Shown: positions 26,233 through 35,623 of the stretch, one piece after another
Layout of the letters: every line of letters starts with the position of its first letter
How positions within the stretch are numbered: position 1 is the first letter of the stretch
Source of the DNA: a bacterium
Lineage (GTDB): Bacteria; Chloroflexota; Dormibacteria; Dormibacterales; Dormibacteraceae
Direction: 5' to 3'
DNA: 41,379 nucleotides
Assembly (NCBI GenBank): GCA_902812395.1
Contig: CADDZO010000007.1
Location: forward strand, 1-41,379
Made by a program: the position numbers and the translations under genes
Notes under the pieces: generated by a model
Told to the model about the DNA's origin: nothing
What the model saw: only the letters and a program-made list of their open reading frames with translations
Database searches by the model: none

Positions 26233-27065
26233 TCTCTGTCTCCCAAGTACCACTCGATCACCGCCGTCATCTCCTCGTCGCCGTGCCGCTGCGCCGCCTC
26301 CTGGTAGAGCTCCCGGGCGAGTGCCACCGCTGGCATCGAGGCCCCAGCCCCATGACCCAACTCCAGGGCCAGCGAGAGGTCCTTGACCATGCCAATGAGC
26401 TCGAACCAGGGAGGCCGGTGGGTTCGGTCCAGGTAGCCGCGGCGACGGACCTCCAGGTAGGGCATGGTCCGGCACAGCAGCTCGAACGCCGCCTCTCGGT
26501 CAAGCCCGGCGCGGCCGGCTGCGGCGAGTAGTTCCGCCGCCAGCAGGCTGCTGCCTCCGAGCATGGCGTTGTTGATCAGCTTCAATCCCTCCGCCTGGCG
26601 CCGGTCGCCGACGTAGCGGGGCTGACCGAACGCGCCCAGCACCGCTCGAACGCGCTCGAGAGCGGAGTCGGAACCCCCGACGAGGACCAGGGCGGTGCCG
26701 TTTTCCAGGGCCGGGATGGAGCCGACGATGGGAGCGGCCAACAGGGCGGCACCTGCCCCCTCGATCCGAGGCGCCAGCTCCTCCAGCACCTCCGGCCCCC
26801 CGGTCGTCATCTCGCAGTAGACCTGTCCCGCGGTCGGCCCCAGCTGCTCGTACACAGCCCGAACGGAATCGGGGTCGAAGAGGATGCTCAGCACCACCTC
26901 CGCCCCCCGGGTCGCCTCCAGCGGCGTCTGGGCGACGGCACCCACCCCCAATGCCCGGGCCCGCTCCAGGGTCCGGTTCCAGACCCGGAGCCCGAACCCG
27001 GCTGCGGCCAGCCGTCGGGCGATGGCCGAGCCCATCTTGCCGGTTCCGAGTAGGGCGACCTCCAC
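26229..27065 (-). CDS. NAD(P)-dependent beta-hydroxyacid dehydrogenase family protein
   Basis: 278 aa of the 3-hydroxyisobutyrate dehydrogenase/tartronate semialdehyde reductase family. Rossmann motif GTGKMGSAIARRL at the N-terminus, substrate-loop region YCEMTTGGPE, the catalytic lysine K162 in EGLKLINNAMLGG, and a C-terminal helical domain. Substrate not inferable; tartronate semialdehyde would fit with the distant glycerate kinase, but this is speculation. GTG 27065 starts it, with TAGGGT 9 nt upstream; it is coupled to the biotin carboxylase gene. Confidence 0.86.
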   Translation of the reverse strand: MEVALLGTGKMGSAIARRLAAAGFGLRVWNRTLERARALGVGAVAQTPLEATRGAEVVLSILFDPDSVRAVYEQLGPTAGQVYCEMTTGGPEVLEELAPRIEGAGAALLAAPIVGSIPALENGTALVLVGGSDSALERVRAVLGAFGQPRYVGDRRQAEGLKLINNAMLGGSSLLAAELLAAAGRAGLDREAAFELLCRTMPYLEVRRRGYLDRTHRPPWFELIGMVKDLSLALELGHGAGASMPAVALARELYQEAAQRHGDEEMTAVIEWYLGDRE

Positions 27066-27074
27066 CGTTCCCCA

Positions 27075-27080
27075 ACCCTA
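27075..27080 (-). promoter_or_regulatory. putative -10 hexamer TAGGGT before the dehydrogenase-biotin carboxylase unit
   Basis: TANNNT hexamer ending 9 nt before GTG 27065; suggests this pair is transcribed separately from the purine operon. Confidence 0.35.
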
Positions 27081-27233
27081 GCAAGGAGGGCGCCGACCCG
27101 AACCAGCGGGTCTTCCGGCACCGCCCTCGCCATCGAGCCCTCGACCCAGGAGTCCCCGGAACGGGGAGGGCAAAGGGGGCTGCCTCGGACGGGTTCCGAA
27201 GGGTGGGGATGTTGGCCTTCTCCCACGGTTGCA

Positions 27234-27249
27234 GCCGGGGATTCCCGGC
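27234..27249. terminator. hairpin GCCGGG-GATT-CCCGGC between the pycB-like gene and the dehydrogenase gene
   Basis: A perfect 6-bp GC stem with a 4-nt loop lies about 95 bp past the pycB-like stop. There is no T-run on the minus strand, so termination would not be of the simple intrinsic type. The remaining 27066-27342 shows no gene. Confidence 0.3.
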
Positions 27250-27342
27250 CAGACAACATCAAGGCTGGTCGAGCACCACGGCCGGGCGCGACTGAACGCC
27301 CGGACGGCGGAAACCGGGGGACCTGCAGGGCAGTACCCGCGG

Positions 27343-29148
27343 TCAGCCGATGGTGACCAGAGCCTGGTCGGGGCCGACCACGTCGCCCTCCTTGACGTGC
27401 ACCTCCAGCACCCGCCCGGGCTGGGTAGCGACGATGTCGTTCTGCATCTTCATCGCCTCCAGGACCGCCACCACGTCACCAAGCGCCACCTCGTCGCCGA
27501 CCTTGACCGGCACCTTCACGATCAGCCCCTGCATCGGGGCCTTGATCGCTCCGTCTCGAGCGCGGGGCGCCGGTGTGGGAGCGACGACCGATGCCGGCAC
27601 CGGGGCTGGCGCCGGGGCCGGCGTCGCCGACACCGCCATCCCTGCCCCCGTCACCCGGACCCGGAAGACCTCTCCCTCGACCTCCACGTCGAACTCTGCC
27701 GTGGTCGTCGGGGGGACCTGGACAGTGAGCGGCTCGCTCTCTGCGTCGGCGGTGCCGGCCTCCGCCGCGGCCTCGGACAGGTCTTGCTCCTCCACCTCGG
27801 CCGTGGCCTCGACCGCGGCCTCTCGCGCTGTCCGAGCCCGGAACAGGTCCATGGCCAGGGCCGGAAACATCAGATAGGTCAAGAGGTCGCGGTCGCCATC
27901 GGGCAGGCAGCGACGCCGGAGCTGCTCCCGCGTCTTCTCTACCTGCTGCTCCAGGAGATCGGCGGGGCGGACCGTGATCGGCTCGTCATAGCCCAGCACC
28001 AGGCGCCGGATTGCGGAATCCGCAGGGCGCGGCGGCTGCCCGTACAACCCCTGCAGGTAGTCCTTCAGCTCCTGGGTAACGGTTTGATAGCGCTCGTCCC
28101 CGAGCACGTTGAAGACCGCCTGATCGGCGATCATCTGCCGGAACGGGGCGACCAGGGGCGGATAGCCCAGCTCCTCGCGGACCCGCTCTACCTCGGCCAG
28201 CGCCTGTGGAAGGTGCGAGCCCGCATTGTGGCGCTCCAGGTGCTCGCGCACCTCCTCCAACAGACGCCACGGCATCCGGTGCAGCAGCACCTGGGCGTTG
28301 TTCACCTGCTCCTGGACGTCCTCGAGGTGGCGCCGCCGGAGGGGCTCCAGCTCCTGGCTGGCAGCCGTCAGCCGCTCCAGGTCGACGCCGGTCTCGCGGG
28401 TGCCGGCGAGGGCAGCGACCAACGCCTCCGCGCCCGGCAGGGAAGGTCCCCAGGCCAGGGGAGAGAGGGCGACGTCCAACATCCCCACCCCTGCCTCCAG
28501 CGCCGCCAGGCAGGCCATCGCCGCCATCCCGCCCCAGCAGTGGACGTGAAGCCCTACTGGCACGGTGACCGCCCCGGTCAGCGCCGTCACCAGCTCCCGG
28601 GCCGCTTCCGGCCCGAGTAGGCCGGCCGGATCCGCCACCACCACCGCCTCCGCACCCAGCGCCTCCAGGCCCCGTGCCTGGGTGCACCAGTAGGACCGGT
28701 CATGAGCCGGGCCAATCGCGTAGCACAACGTTCCCTGGACCGCGGCCCCTGCCGCCCGGGCGGCCGCGGCCGCGGCTTCCAGATTGCGGAGGTCGTTGAG
28801 CGGGTCGTAGAGGCGAACGACGGAGATACCGGCGGCGACCACCATCCGCATGAACAGCTCGACCGCGTCGTCGGCAAAGTTGCGCGGACCGAGCAAGCTC
28901 TGGCCCCGCACCAGCGCCAGACGCGGGGTGAACGACGTCGCCTCAACCAGCCTGTCGAGCTCCGCCCAGGGATCGGCGCCCAGCCGTAGGCGGGCTTCGA
29001 AGGTCGCCCCACCGAACACCTCCAGGGTGGCAAAGCCGGCCCGGTCCAGGTGCTCCGCCACCGGCATCAGCTCCTCCACCCCCAGCGCCCCGCCCAGCAC
29101 CGACTGGTTGCCGTCGCGGAGGGTGACGTCGGCGAGCCTGACCGGCAC
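27343..29148 (-). CDS. pyruvate carboxylase subunit B-like protein with biotin carrier domain, altered active site
   Basis: 601 aa: an HMGL-like carboxyltransferase barrel (about 4-260), a conserved PYC/OADA domain (about 270-430, with GYPPLVAPFRQMIADQAVFN), an Ala/Pro linker and a C-terminal BCCP domain with EAMKMQ (biotinyl lysine K567). LRDGNQS (D12) and HVH (H201, H203) are kept. The metal-bridging lysine of the family's KDMAG motif is Ala (A172 in VADPAGLL), HTHDTSG is HVHCWGG, and the PGG loop is PWR (HRMPWRLL). Activity on pyruvate is therefore doubtful. GTG 29148 overlaps the purE stop by one base. Confidence 0.8.
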   Translation of the reverse strand: MPVRLADVTLRDGNQSVLGGALGVEELMPVAEHLDRAGFATLEVFGGATFEARLRLGADPWAELDRLVEATSFTPRLALVRGQSLLGPRNFADDAVELFMRMVVAAGISVVRLYDPLNDLRNLEAAAAAARAAGAAVQGTLCYAIGPAHDRSYWCTQARGLEALGAEAVVVADPAGLLGPEAARELVTALTGAVTVPVGLHVHCWGGMAAMACLAALEAGVGMLDVALSPLAWGPSLPGAEALVAALAGTRETGVDLERLTAASQELEPLRRRHLEDVQEQVNNAQVLLHRMPWRLLEEVREHLERHNAGSHLPQALAEVERVREELGYPPLVAPFRQMIADQAVFNVLGDERYQTVTQELKDYLQGLYGQPPRPADSAIRRLVLGYDEPITVRPADLLEQQVEKTREQLRRRCLPDGDRDLLTYLMFPALAMDLFRARTAREAAVEATAEVEEQDLSEAAAEAGTADAESEPLTVQVPPTTTAEFDVEVEGEVFRVRVTGAGMAVSATPAPAPAPVPASVVAPTPAPRARDGAIKAPMQGLIVKVPVKVGDEVALGDVVAVLEAMKMQNDIVATQPGRVLEVHVKEGDVVGPDQALVTIG

Positions 29149-29606
29149 TATCGGGCGGCCAGAGCGGCGCGCCTGGCACGGTGCCGCTCGGCAACAGTGG
29201 GGTCGGCCACTCCCAGGATGCGGGCCGCCAGCCAGGCTGCGTTCCGAGCCCCGGCCTCGCCGATGGCCACGGTGGCTACCGGGATCCCGGCCGGCATCTG
29301 CACGATCGAGTAGAGGGAATCCACCCCGCCCAGGTGGGGCGTGGGCACCGGGACTCCGATCACGGGCAAGTCGGTCCAGGCGGCCACCACTCCGGGGAGG
29401 TGGGCGGCGCCGCCGGCGGCAGCAATGACCACCCGCAGCCCCCGCTGCCGGGCGCTGGTGGCCCATTCCATCACCCCGGCGGGATCCCGGTGGGCAGAGC
29501 AAACCTTGAGCTCGGCTTCGATGCCCAGATCCTCCAGCTGCTTCATGCAGGACTCCATCAGCGGGAGATCCGACCTGGAACCGACGACGACGCCGACGTC
29601 AGCCAC
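29148..29606 (-). CDS. purE: N5-carboxyaminoimidazole ribonucleotide mutase (class I PurE)
   Basis: 152 aa. It converts N5-CAIR to CAIR in purine synthesis. VVVGSRSDLPLMESCMKQLE, KVCSAHRDPAGVMEWA, AAAGGAAHLPGVVAAWTDLP and GVDSLYSIVQMPAGIPVATV are classic. GTG 29606 lies inside the purD 3' end (8-nt overlap); upstream in-frame residues lack similarity. PurK is not in the window. Confidence 0.95.
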   Translation of the reverse strand: MADVGVVVGSRSDLPLMESCMKQLEDLGIEAELKVCSAHRDPAGVMEWATSARQRGLRVVIAAAGGAAHLPGVVAAWTDLPVIGVPVPTPHLGGVDSLYSIVQMPAGIPVATVAIGEAGARNAAWLAARILGVADPTVAERHRARRAALAAR

Positions 29607-30906
29607 GTACTGCTTCCAGTGCGATGTCCTTCCGAAAGTACGCCGAGTCGAATCGTACTCGGACCGCTCCCGAGAGGGCGGCCAGACGGGCGTGCTCGAC
29701 ATCGGGTCCCAGCCCCACCACGGTCAGGACCCGCCCGCCTGAGGTGACCAGTCCCCGACCTGGCGCGAACCGGGTCCCGGCGTGGAACACCAGCACCCCG
29801 CGCGGGACCGCGCCCAGCCCCTCGATCACGAACCCGGTCTGATAGCCGTCCGGATAGCCGCCCGAGGCGACCACCACCCCGACCGCCGCCTCCGAGCCCC
29901 ACTCCACCATGGGCCGAGCCGAGAGGTCCCCCTCGGCTGCAGCCAGCATCAGCGGCACCAGGTCCGACCGAAGCCTGGGCAGGATCACCTGGCACTCCGG
30001 ATCCCCGAAACGCGCGTTGAACTCCAGCACCCGAAGCCCGTGAGGGGTCAGCATCAGGCCAGCGTAGAGGACCCCCCGGTAGTCGAGGCCGCGTCGCGCC
30101 AGTTCCCGCACCGCCGGAACCAGCACGCAGTCGGTCGCCTCCGCCAGCAGCTCGGGGTCGACGCCAGCCGGGGGCGAGTAGGCACCCATGCCCCCGGTGT
30201 TGGGACCCTGGTCGCCGTCCCGCGCTCGCTTGAAGTCGCGAGCCGCCTCCAGGAGCAGGACCCTGCGTCCGTCGGTGACGCCGAAGACCGAGAGCTCATC
30301 GCCCTCCAGGCGTTCCTCGACCACCACGGTGGCCCCGGCCCGGCCGAAGGCGTGCCTGACCAACATCGCGTCGATCGCGGCCTCGGCCTCCTCCTCGCTG
30401 CCGCACACCACCACCCCCTTGCCCATGGCCAACCCGTCCGCCTTCACCGCAACCTGCCCGCGGAACTTGCGGGCGAAGCGCCGGGCCGGCTCCGGTTCGC
30501 TAAAGGCGGCCCACTCGGCGGTGGGGATGCCTCCCCTCGCCATCAGCTCCTTGGCGAAGGCCTTGCTGCTCTCGATCCGGCCGGCATCGCGGCCGGGCCC
30601 GAAGACGGGGATCCCGGCGTCGCGGAGGGCGTCCCCCACCCCCGCCGCCACCGCTGCCTCCGGCCCCAGCACCACCAGCCCCACGTGCTCCTTCCTGGCC
30701 ACGCGGACCAGCTGGGCGGGATCGTCGGCGGGAACGGGCAGGTTGCGCGCGATCCGGCCCGTGCCTCCGTTGCCCGGGGCGACGTAGACGCGAACCACGA
30801 GGGGCGATTGCAGGCACTTCCAGGCCAGCGCATGCTCTCGTGCCCCGGAGCCCACCACCAGCACCCGGAGTCCGGAGCGGCTCATCGACGCCCGTGCCGG
30901 TCCCAT
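29599..30906 (-). CDS. purD: phosphoribosylamine-glycine ligase
   Basis: 435 aa ATP-grasp enzyme joining glycine to phosphoribosylamine (second step of purine synthesis). LRVLVVGSGAREHALAWK, VYVAPGNGGT, the ATP-site VAVKADGLAMGKGVVV, NTGGMGAYSP and LEFNARFGDPECQVILPRL are conserved. ATG 30906 or ATG 30885 (MSRSGLRV) could start it; the second gives the more usual family N-terminus. It is 49 bp after guaA and overlaps purE. Confidence 0.95.
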   Translation of the reverse strand: MGPARASMSRSGLRVLVVGSGAREHALAWKCLQSPLVVRVYVAPGNGGTGRIARNLPVPADDPAQLVRVARKEHVGLVVLGPEAAVAAGVGDALRDAGIPVFGPGRDAGRIESSKAFAKELMARGGIPTAEWAAFSEPEPARRFARKFRGQVAVKADGLAMGKGVVVCGSEEEAEAAIDAMLVRHAFGRAGATVVVEERLEGDELSVFGVTDGRRVLLLEAARDFKRARDGDQGPNTGGMGAYSPPAGVDPELLAEATDCVLVPAVRELARRGLDYRGVLYAGLMLTPHGLRVLEFNARFGDPECQVILPRLRSDLVPLMLAAAEGDLSARPMVEWGSEAAVGVVVASGGYPDGYQTGFVIEGLGAVPRGVLVFHAGTRFAPGRGLVTSGGRVLTVVGLGPDVEHARLAALSGAVRVRFDSAYFRKDIALEAVRG

Positions 30907-30955
30907 CCTCTTCTCAGGTGCTCTGTACGCTGACCGGCCAGAGTCTAGCCGGCGT

Positions 30956-32521
30956 TCACTCCCATTCGATCGTGCCCGGGGGCTTGCTGGTGATGTCGAA
31001 GACGACCCGGTTCACACCCTCCACCTCGTTCACGATCCGGTTGGAGATGCGAGCCAGGACCTCGTAAGGGAGCCTGGCCCAATCCGCGGTCATCGCGTCC
31101 TCGGAGGTGACCACTCGGACCGCCACCAGGTTGGCATACGTCCGATCGTCGCCCATCACCCCCACCGTCCGGATCGGGGTCAGGATCGCGAACGATTGCC
31201 AGACCTGGCGGTAGAGGCCGTTGCGCTTGATCTCGTCAACCACCACCCAGTCCGCATCGCGGAGTACCCGCAGCCGCTCAGGGGTGATCTCGCCCAGGCA
31301 TCGGACGGCGAGGCCGGGCCCCGGGAACGGCTGTCGGAAGACCAGGTCTTCGGGCAGGCCCAGCTCCAGTCCAACCGCCCGCACCTCATCCTTGAAGAGG
31401 TACCGAAGCGGCTCGATCAGACGAAAACGGAGCCCGGCCGGGAGCCCGCCGACGTTGTGATGGGTCTTGATCCGGGCCGCCCCTGGGAAGGTATCGCCGG
31501 CGGTGGACTCGATCACGTCGGGGTAGAGCGTGCCCTGGGCCAGGAAGTCGGCTCCCTGCCCGGCTCCCAGCGCTCTTGCTTGCTCCTCGAAGACCTCGAC
31601 GAATACCCGACCCACCACCAGCCGCTTCTGCTCGGGATCGGTGACCCCACGCAGAGCGGTGAGGAAGCGCTCGGAGGCATCGATGTGCCGGATGTCCATG
31701 TCCAGGGTGCCATGCAGGACGTCCAGCACCCGCTGCGGCTCCTCGCGGCGGAGCAGCCCGTTGTCGACGAAGATGCAGGTCAGGCGGTCCCCGATCGCCC
31801 GGTGGACCAGGGTGGCAGCGACCGAGCTGTCGACCCCGCCGGAGAGGGCGCACAGGACCCGGCCATCGCCCACCTGCTCGCGGATCGAGCAGACCGCCTC
31901 GGCGACGAACGAGCCGGGAGTCCACGTCCCCCGGCACCCGCACACCCGGTAGAGGAAGTTTCCCAGGATCTCCCGCCCTTGGGGCGTGTGCAAGACCTCG
32001 GGATGGAACTGGATGCCGAAGCGGCCCTGACCGTCGCCCATGGCCGCTACCGGCGAGTTGCCGCTGCGGGCCAGGACGCGGAAGCCGGGGGGCAGCTTCA
32101 AGACCCGGTCGCCGTGGCTCATCCAGACCGGAAGCTGGGCACCAAGCCCGGCGAAGAGGCAGTCCGCATCCACCACCTCGAGCATGGCCGGGCCATATTC
32201 GCGCTTGTCGGCAGGCGCCACCTCTCCCCCCAGCTCATGGGCGATCAGCTGCATCCCATAGCAGATGCCCAGCACCGGCACCCCGGCGCGGAGGATCTTC
32301 GGGTCGGCCCGGGGCGCGGCCGGCGCATAGACGCTGGCCGGGCCACCACTCAAGACCAGGCCGACCGGCCGACGTGCCTCGAGTTGGGACCATGGGGTGG
32401 TCCCCGGAACCAGCTCGCAGTAGACCCGCTGCTCCCGAATGCGCCGGGCGATCAGCTGGGAGTACTGGGAGCCGAAATCGAGGACGAAGACAGTCTCGGG
32501 GTGGTGGCCGGGCCCGGGCAC
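30956..32521 (-). CDS. guaA: GMP synthase (glutamine-hydrolysing)
   Basis: 521 aa. It aminates XMP to GMP using glutamine and ATP. Glutaminase domain: [14 protein letters not shown], nucleophile C87 in GICYGMQ, FHPEV. Synthetase domain: PP-loop [33 protein letters not shown], and the dimerisation end [20 protein letters not shown] plus PGTIEWE. GTG 32521 starts 7 bp after the guaB3 stop. Order guaB3-guaA matches the pathway. Confidence 0.97.
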   Translation of the reverse strand: MPGPGHHPETVFVLDFGSQYSQLIARRIREQRVYCELVPGTTPWSQLEARRPVGLVLSGGPASVYAPAAPRADPKILRAGVPVLGICYGMQLIAHELGGEVAPADKREYGPAMLEVVDADCLFAGLGAQLPVWMSHGDRVLKLPPGFRVLARSGNSPVAAMGDGQGRFGIQFHPEVLHTPQGREILGNFLYRVCGCRGTWTPGSFVAEAVCSIREQVGDGRVLCALSGGVDSSVAATLVHRAIGDRLTCIFVDNGLLRREEPQRVLDVLHGTLDMDIRHIDASERFLTALRGVTDPEQKRLVVGRVFVEVFEEQARALGAGQGADFLAQGTLYPDVIESTAGDTFPGAARIKTHHNVGGLPAGLRFRLIEPLRYLFKDEVRAVGLELGLPEDLVFRQPFPGPGLAVRCLGEITPERLRVLRDADWVVVDEIKRNGLYRQVWQSFAILTPIRTVGVMGDDRTYANLVAVRVVTSEDAMTADWARLPYEVLARISNRIVNEVEGVNRVVFDITSKPPGTIEWE

Positions 32522-32528
32522 CGAGCCG

Positions 32529-33719
32529 TCAGCTCCCCATGCCCACCTGCTGGGCCCGCTGGAGCAGCTTGCCCTCGGTCGTGATCTCAGGAGCGATCAC
32601 CATCGGCACCCGCTGGAACTCGCGCAAATCCCGCGCCCCGCAGACCCCGAGCGAGGAGCGGAGGGCCCCGGCCAGATTCTGGCTGCCATCGTCCACCCGG
32701 GCGGGCCCGACCAGGATCTCCTGCAGCGTGCCGCGGACCCCGACCTGAATGCGGGTGCCGCGGGGGAGGTTGGGGTCGCTGCTGGCCATGCCCCAGTTGA
32801 AGCCGGGGGTTGCGGACTCCGCCGCCCCTGCCAGCGGCGAGCCGAGCATGACTCCGTCGGCACCGGCGGCGATCGCCTTGCACACGTCGGCGCCGATGCG
32901 CATGCCCCCGTCGGTGATCACCACCACCCGGCGCCCGCTCCGACGCAGGTACTCCTCGCGGGCCGCGGCCACATCGCAGGTAGCGGTGACTTGAGGCACG
33001 CCCACACCCAACACCGCTCTGGTGGTGCAGGCAGCACCGGGACCCACCCCGACCAGGATCCCGGCCACCCCGGTCTCCATCAGCTCCAGGGCGGTGCCAT
33101 AGTCGACGCAGTTGCCCACCACCACCGGGATGGAGACCGACCGGCACAGTTCCTCGAAGGACAGCTCATGCCCCGCCGCCGAGCGGTGGCGCGCGGTCAA
33201 CACCGTCCCCTGGACCACGAACACGTCCGCGCCCGCCTCCTCGACCAACCGGGCCCGCTCCCGTGCCCGGGCCGGCACCGAGCTGACCGCACAGGGCACA
33301 CCTCCGGCCTTGATCTGGCGGACGCGCTCGACGATCAGGTGATCCTTGACTGGCTCTCGATAGACCTCGCGCAGGACCTGGTTGACCTCCGCCCGAGAGC
33401 AGTTGGCGATCCGGCGAAGGGCTGGGCCCGGGTCGGCGTAGCGGGTCTGGAGACCGTCCAGGTTGAGGACCGCCAGACCTCCCAGGCGGCCCATCGCGAT
33501 GGCGAACCCGCAGTCCACCACCCCGTCCATGGCGGCGCCCCAGAATGGCAGTGGCAACGAGAGATGGCCCAGCCGAAAGGAAATATCCACCTGGTCGGGG
33601 TCGATGGTCACGCGACCCGGGACCAGCGCCACCTCATCGAACCCGTAGGCACGCCGCGCGCAGCGCCCGACCCCGATCTCCAGACTCCGGCCGTCGATCG
33701 GAGTCTCGACCTCAGCCAC
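32529..33719 (-). CDS. guaB3: GuaB3-family IMP dehydrogenase-related protein
   Basis: 396 aa, with no CBS pair and hence shorter than ordinary GuaB (about 490 aa). [11 protein letters not shown] corresponds to the IMPDH FWG-MD motif; [20 protein letters not shown] carries the catalytic cysteine C231; [20 protein letters not shown] and [12 protein letters not shown] follow. Directly upstream of guaA, it most likely supplies XMP, though the family's activity varies between IMP dehydrogenase and related reactions. GTG 33719 is used, with TATAAT 49 nt upstream. Confidence 0.9.
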   Translation of the reverse strand: MAEVETPIDGRSLEIGVGRCARRAYGFDEVALVPGRVTIDPDQVDISFRLGHLSLPLPFWGAAMDGVVDCGFAIAMGRLGGLAVLNLDGLQTRYADPGPALRRIANCSRAEVNQVLREVYREPVKDHLIVERVRQIKAGGVPCAVSSVPARARERARLVEEAGADVFVVQGTVLTARHRSAAGHELSFEELCRSVSIPVVVGNCVDYGTALELMETGVAGILVGVGPGAACTTRAVLGVGVPQVTATCDVAAAREEYLRRSGRRVVVITDGGMRIGADVCKAIAAGADGVMLGSPLAGAAESATPGFNWGMASSDPNLPRGTRIQVGVRGTLQEILVGPARVDDGSQNLAGALRSSLGVCGARDLREFQRVPMVIAPEITTEGKLLQRAQQVGMGS

Positions 33720-33768
33720 GAGGCCCCGGTATGGGTGCGCGAAAGCGTAGGCAGGGGACGATGAACCG

Positions 33769-33774
33769 ATTATA
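33769..33774 (-). promoter_or_regulatory. consensus -10 box TATAAT upstream of the guaB3-guaA-purDE operon
   Basis: Perfect TATAAT on the minus strand, about 49 nt before GTG 33719, so this transcript would have a real 5' leader, unlike most units here. No clear -35 was found. Confidence 0.5.
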
Positions 33775-33858
33775 TGTGCTGAGTTCGGCTACCCAGGCCA
33801 CCGGCAGCGGATCGCGAGCCCGAGCTGCCGCCGGATCTCCGCGATCCCGGGCACGGTC

Positions 33859-34230
33859 ATGCGCTGGCCTGTCAGTAGCCTGATAGTCCTAGCAGCCGGT
33901 CCAGGCTGGCGACTCACGCGGCAATTCGGTCGTGACGACGTCTTCGAGGACGTCGAGGTCGGTGCGGGCCAGGTCATCTCCAACACCCGCTTGGTGGGCC
34001 GAGTGCTGGCCGAGGGGAGCCGGGTGCTGAGCCAGTTCGCCGCTCGTCTGGAGGCAGCCAGCAGGCGCGGGCGGACGTGTTCCCGGACTGGGCTCTGGTA
34101 GATTGCGACGCCTGGATCCGGTCGCTTGAAGCCCAGGGGGAGGGGCTGCGATTCGAGCTGACGCATCCCGACGAGCTCCTGAAGGCACTGGTGGACGAGA
34201 GCGACTTCAGCGACGGCCATCCTGGCCCCG
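33859..34230 (+). pseudogene. unrecognised coding sequence with one frameshift
   Basis: Frame one reads VFEDVEVGAGQVISNTRLVG then RVLSQFAARLEAASRRG and stops at 34101. An overlapping frame continues ADVFPDWALVDCDAWIRSLE, GLRFELTHPDELLKALVDES. Both stretches have the GC-rich third positions typical of genes here, so one reading frame was probably broken near 34070. Family unknown. From 34230 to 34421 nothing is recognised except a weak hairpin (GCCCCG near 34223, CGGGGC near 34250). Confidence 0.3.
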
Positions 34231-34421
34231 GCGATCGGAGAGCCGCTGTCGGGGCTAGTCCTGGGGGTGGTGACGGACGGGAGGAGGTGGCCGATGATGG
34301 GCTGGACGCCGCCGCCCAGGCAGCGCGCACTGCGGGCGAGCCGAGTGCCACCGCCGGGCTCTCCGAGCCCGAGCCGCAATCGCGAGGCGATATCGGGAAT
34401 GGCCTCGACCTCACGGTCCGG

Positions 34422-35573
34422 CTACGAATGCGGCAAGATACCGCTGTCATGAACCGCCAGCGAAAGCAGGCGGCTTGTCCCTGGCGCCTCCGGGGCGTTC
34501 CCGGAGTCCGAGACCTTCGGCTGCATGACGACAGCCCTGGCACGGATGAGCCGCGCCGCGTTGTGGTCGGCAGGCGCAGCCAACCCACACGAAACACATT
34601 GGAACTCGGCCTGGGAGCGGCGGTTGGCCTTGTCGACCGTCCCGCACTCCAGGCAGGTGCAAGAGGTAGTGCGAGGATCCACCAGGACGACCGGGACCCC
34701 CGCACCCTGGGCCTTGTCGGCGATGAAGGCGCGAAGCTGGCCCAAGCTGCAGTTCGCGTGTCCTCGCTGCCGGCGACCAACCGTTTCCCCGCTTGCGATG
34801 CCGAGGAGGTCCTCCAGGGCGATCCCGTTCGAGGTGCCTTTCGCCTTGGCGACGGCACGCTTGGCGATGCAGTGGCTGGTGTCAGTCTGGAACCGACGCT
34901 GACGGCCGGGGATCTGACCGAGCTGGCGGCAGCCTTCGTTCCCTTCCACTGGAGGTGCCGGCGTCGATGGGCGGAGAGGCGGCGCTTCGTCTCGACCTGC
35001 TCACCGCTGAAGGTCTCGCCGTCCGAGTCGGTGGCGAGGTTGACGATGTCCAGGTCGATGCCGAGGGAGTCCGGGAACTCACCGGCAGGGGCGGGTGGCG
35101 TACAGGGAGAACACGTTGGGTCGCAGGATCAGGTCCGCCTGGCCACGGATGCGATCCCTGCGGGCCTTCTGGTACTCGCCGAAGCGGGAGGGGATGACCT
35201 GGCGACCGCTCAGTGTCAGCAGGCTGACATGATCCGGCGCCTCCCAGGGCATGATCCGCTGGTCGGAGGGCACCGCTCCGTGCGGACGGAAGCGGGGATG
35301 GACGGATGTGTCGCGCTGGTACGCCTGGCAGACCCTGGAGATGGCTCGGATCGCCCTCTGGGCGCTGAGTCCGGAGCGTGCTCGGATCGCGCCAGAGATG
35401 AGGCGTTGGAGTCGGATCTTGTTGGCGGTTGGCTCGCGCAAGGCGAATTCGGCGATCCAGTTGCAGGCTTGGTTGAAGTGCACCATGGTCAGGAGCAGAG
35501 CGGCGTGCTGGTCGGCCGAAGGTCCGAGCTTGAGCGCGAGCGTCAGCTTCGTGTCTCGAAGTACATGATCCAT
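34422..35573 (-). pseudogene. tnpB: IS605-type TnpB (OrfB) with two compensating frameshifts
   Basis: Starts ATG 35573: LALKLGPSADQHAALLLTMV, NQACNWIAEFAL, to NVFSLYATRP, then a stop near 35079. The RuvC-I segment lies in another frame: FPDSLGIDLDIVNLATDSDG. From about 34945 the original frame resumes: QRRFQTDTSHCIAKRAVAKA, RuvC-II GIALEDLLGI, a zinc ribbon CTCLECG...CVSCG, and RuvC-III ADHNAARLI. All nuclease motifs are still present across frames. No tnpA is adjacent (IS1341-like layout). Unless assembly errors explain it, the gene is dead. Confidence 0.8.
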
Positions 35574-35594
35574 AGAGCGAACCCTCCGATTCCT

Positions 35595-35614
35595 CTGTCG
35601 CCTGAAGGCGACAG
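35595..35614. repeat. perfect hairpin CTGTCGCC/GGCGACAG, likely IS605-type left end
   Basis: An 8-bp perfect stem with TGAA loop, 21 bp upstream of the tnpB start and 9 bp before the next plus-strand gene. Subterminal hairpins of this kind mark IS200/IS605 ends. Confidence 0.55.
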
Positions 35615-35623
35615 CCTCCTCGG

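Noticed and set aside
11117-32584. Long plus-strand open frames opposite pdxST, the ABC ATPases, glgC, the carboxylase genes, purD and guaA
   Set aside because: They are His/Gln/Arg/Pro-rich mirror frames of well-identified minus-strand genes.
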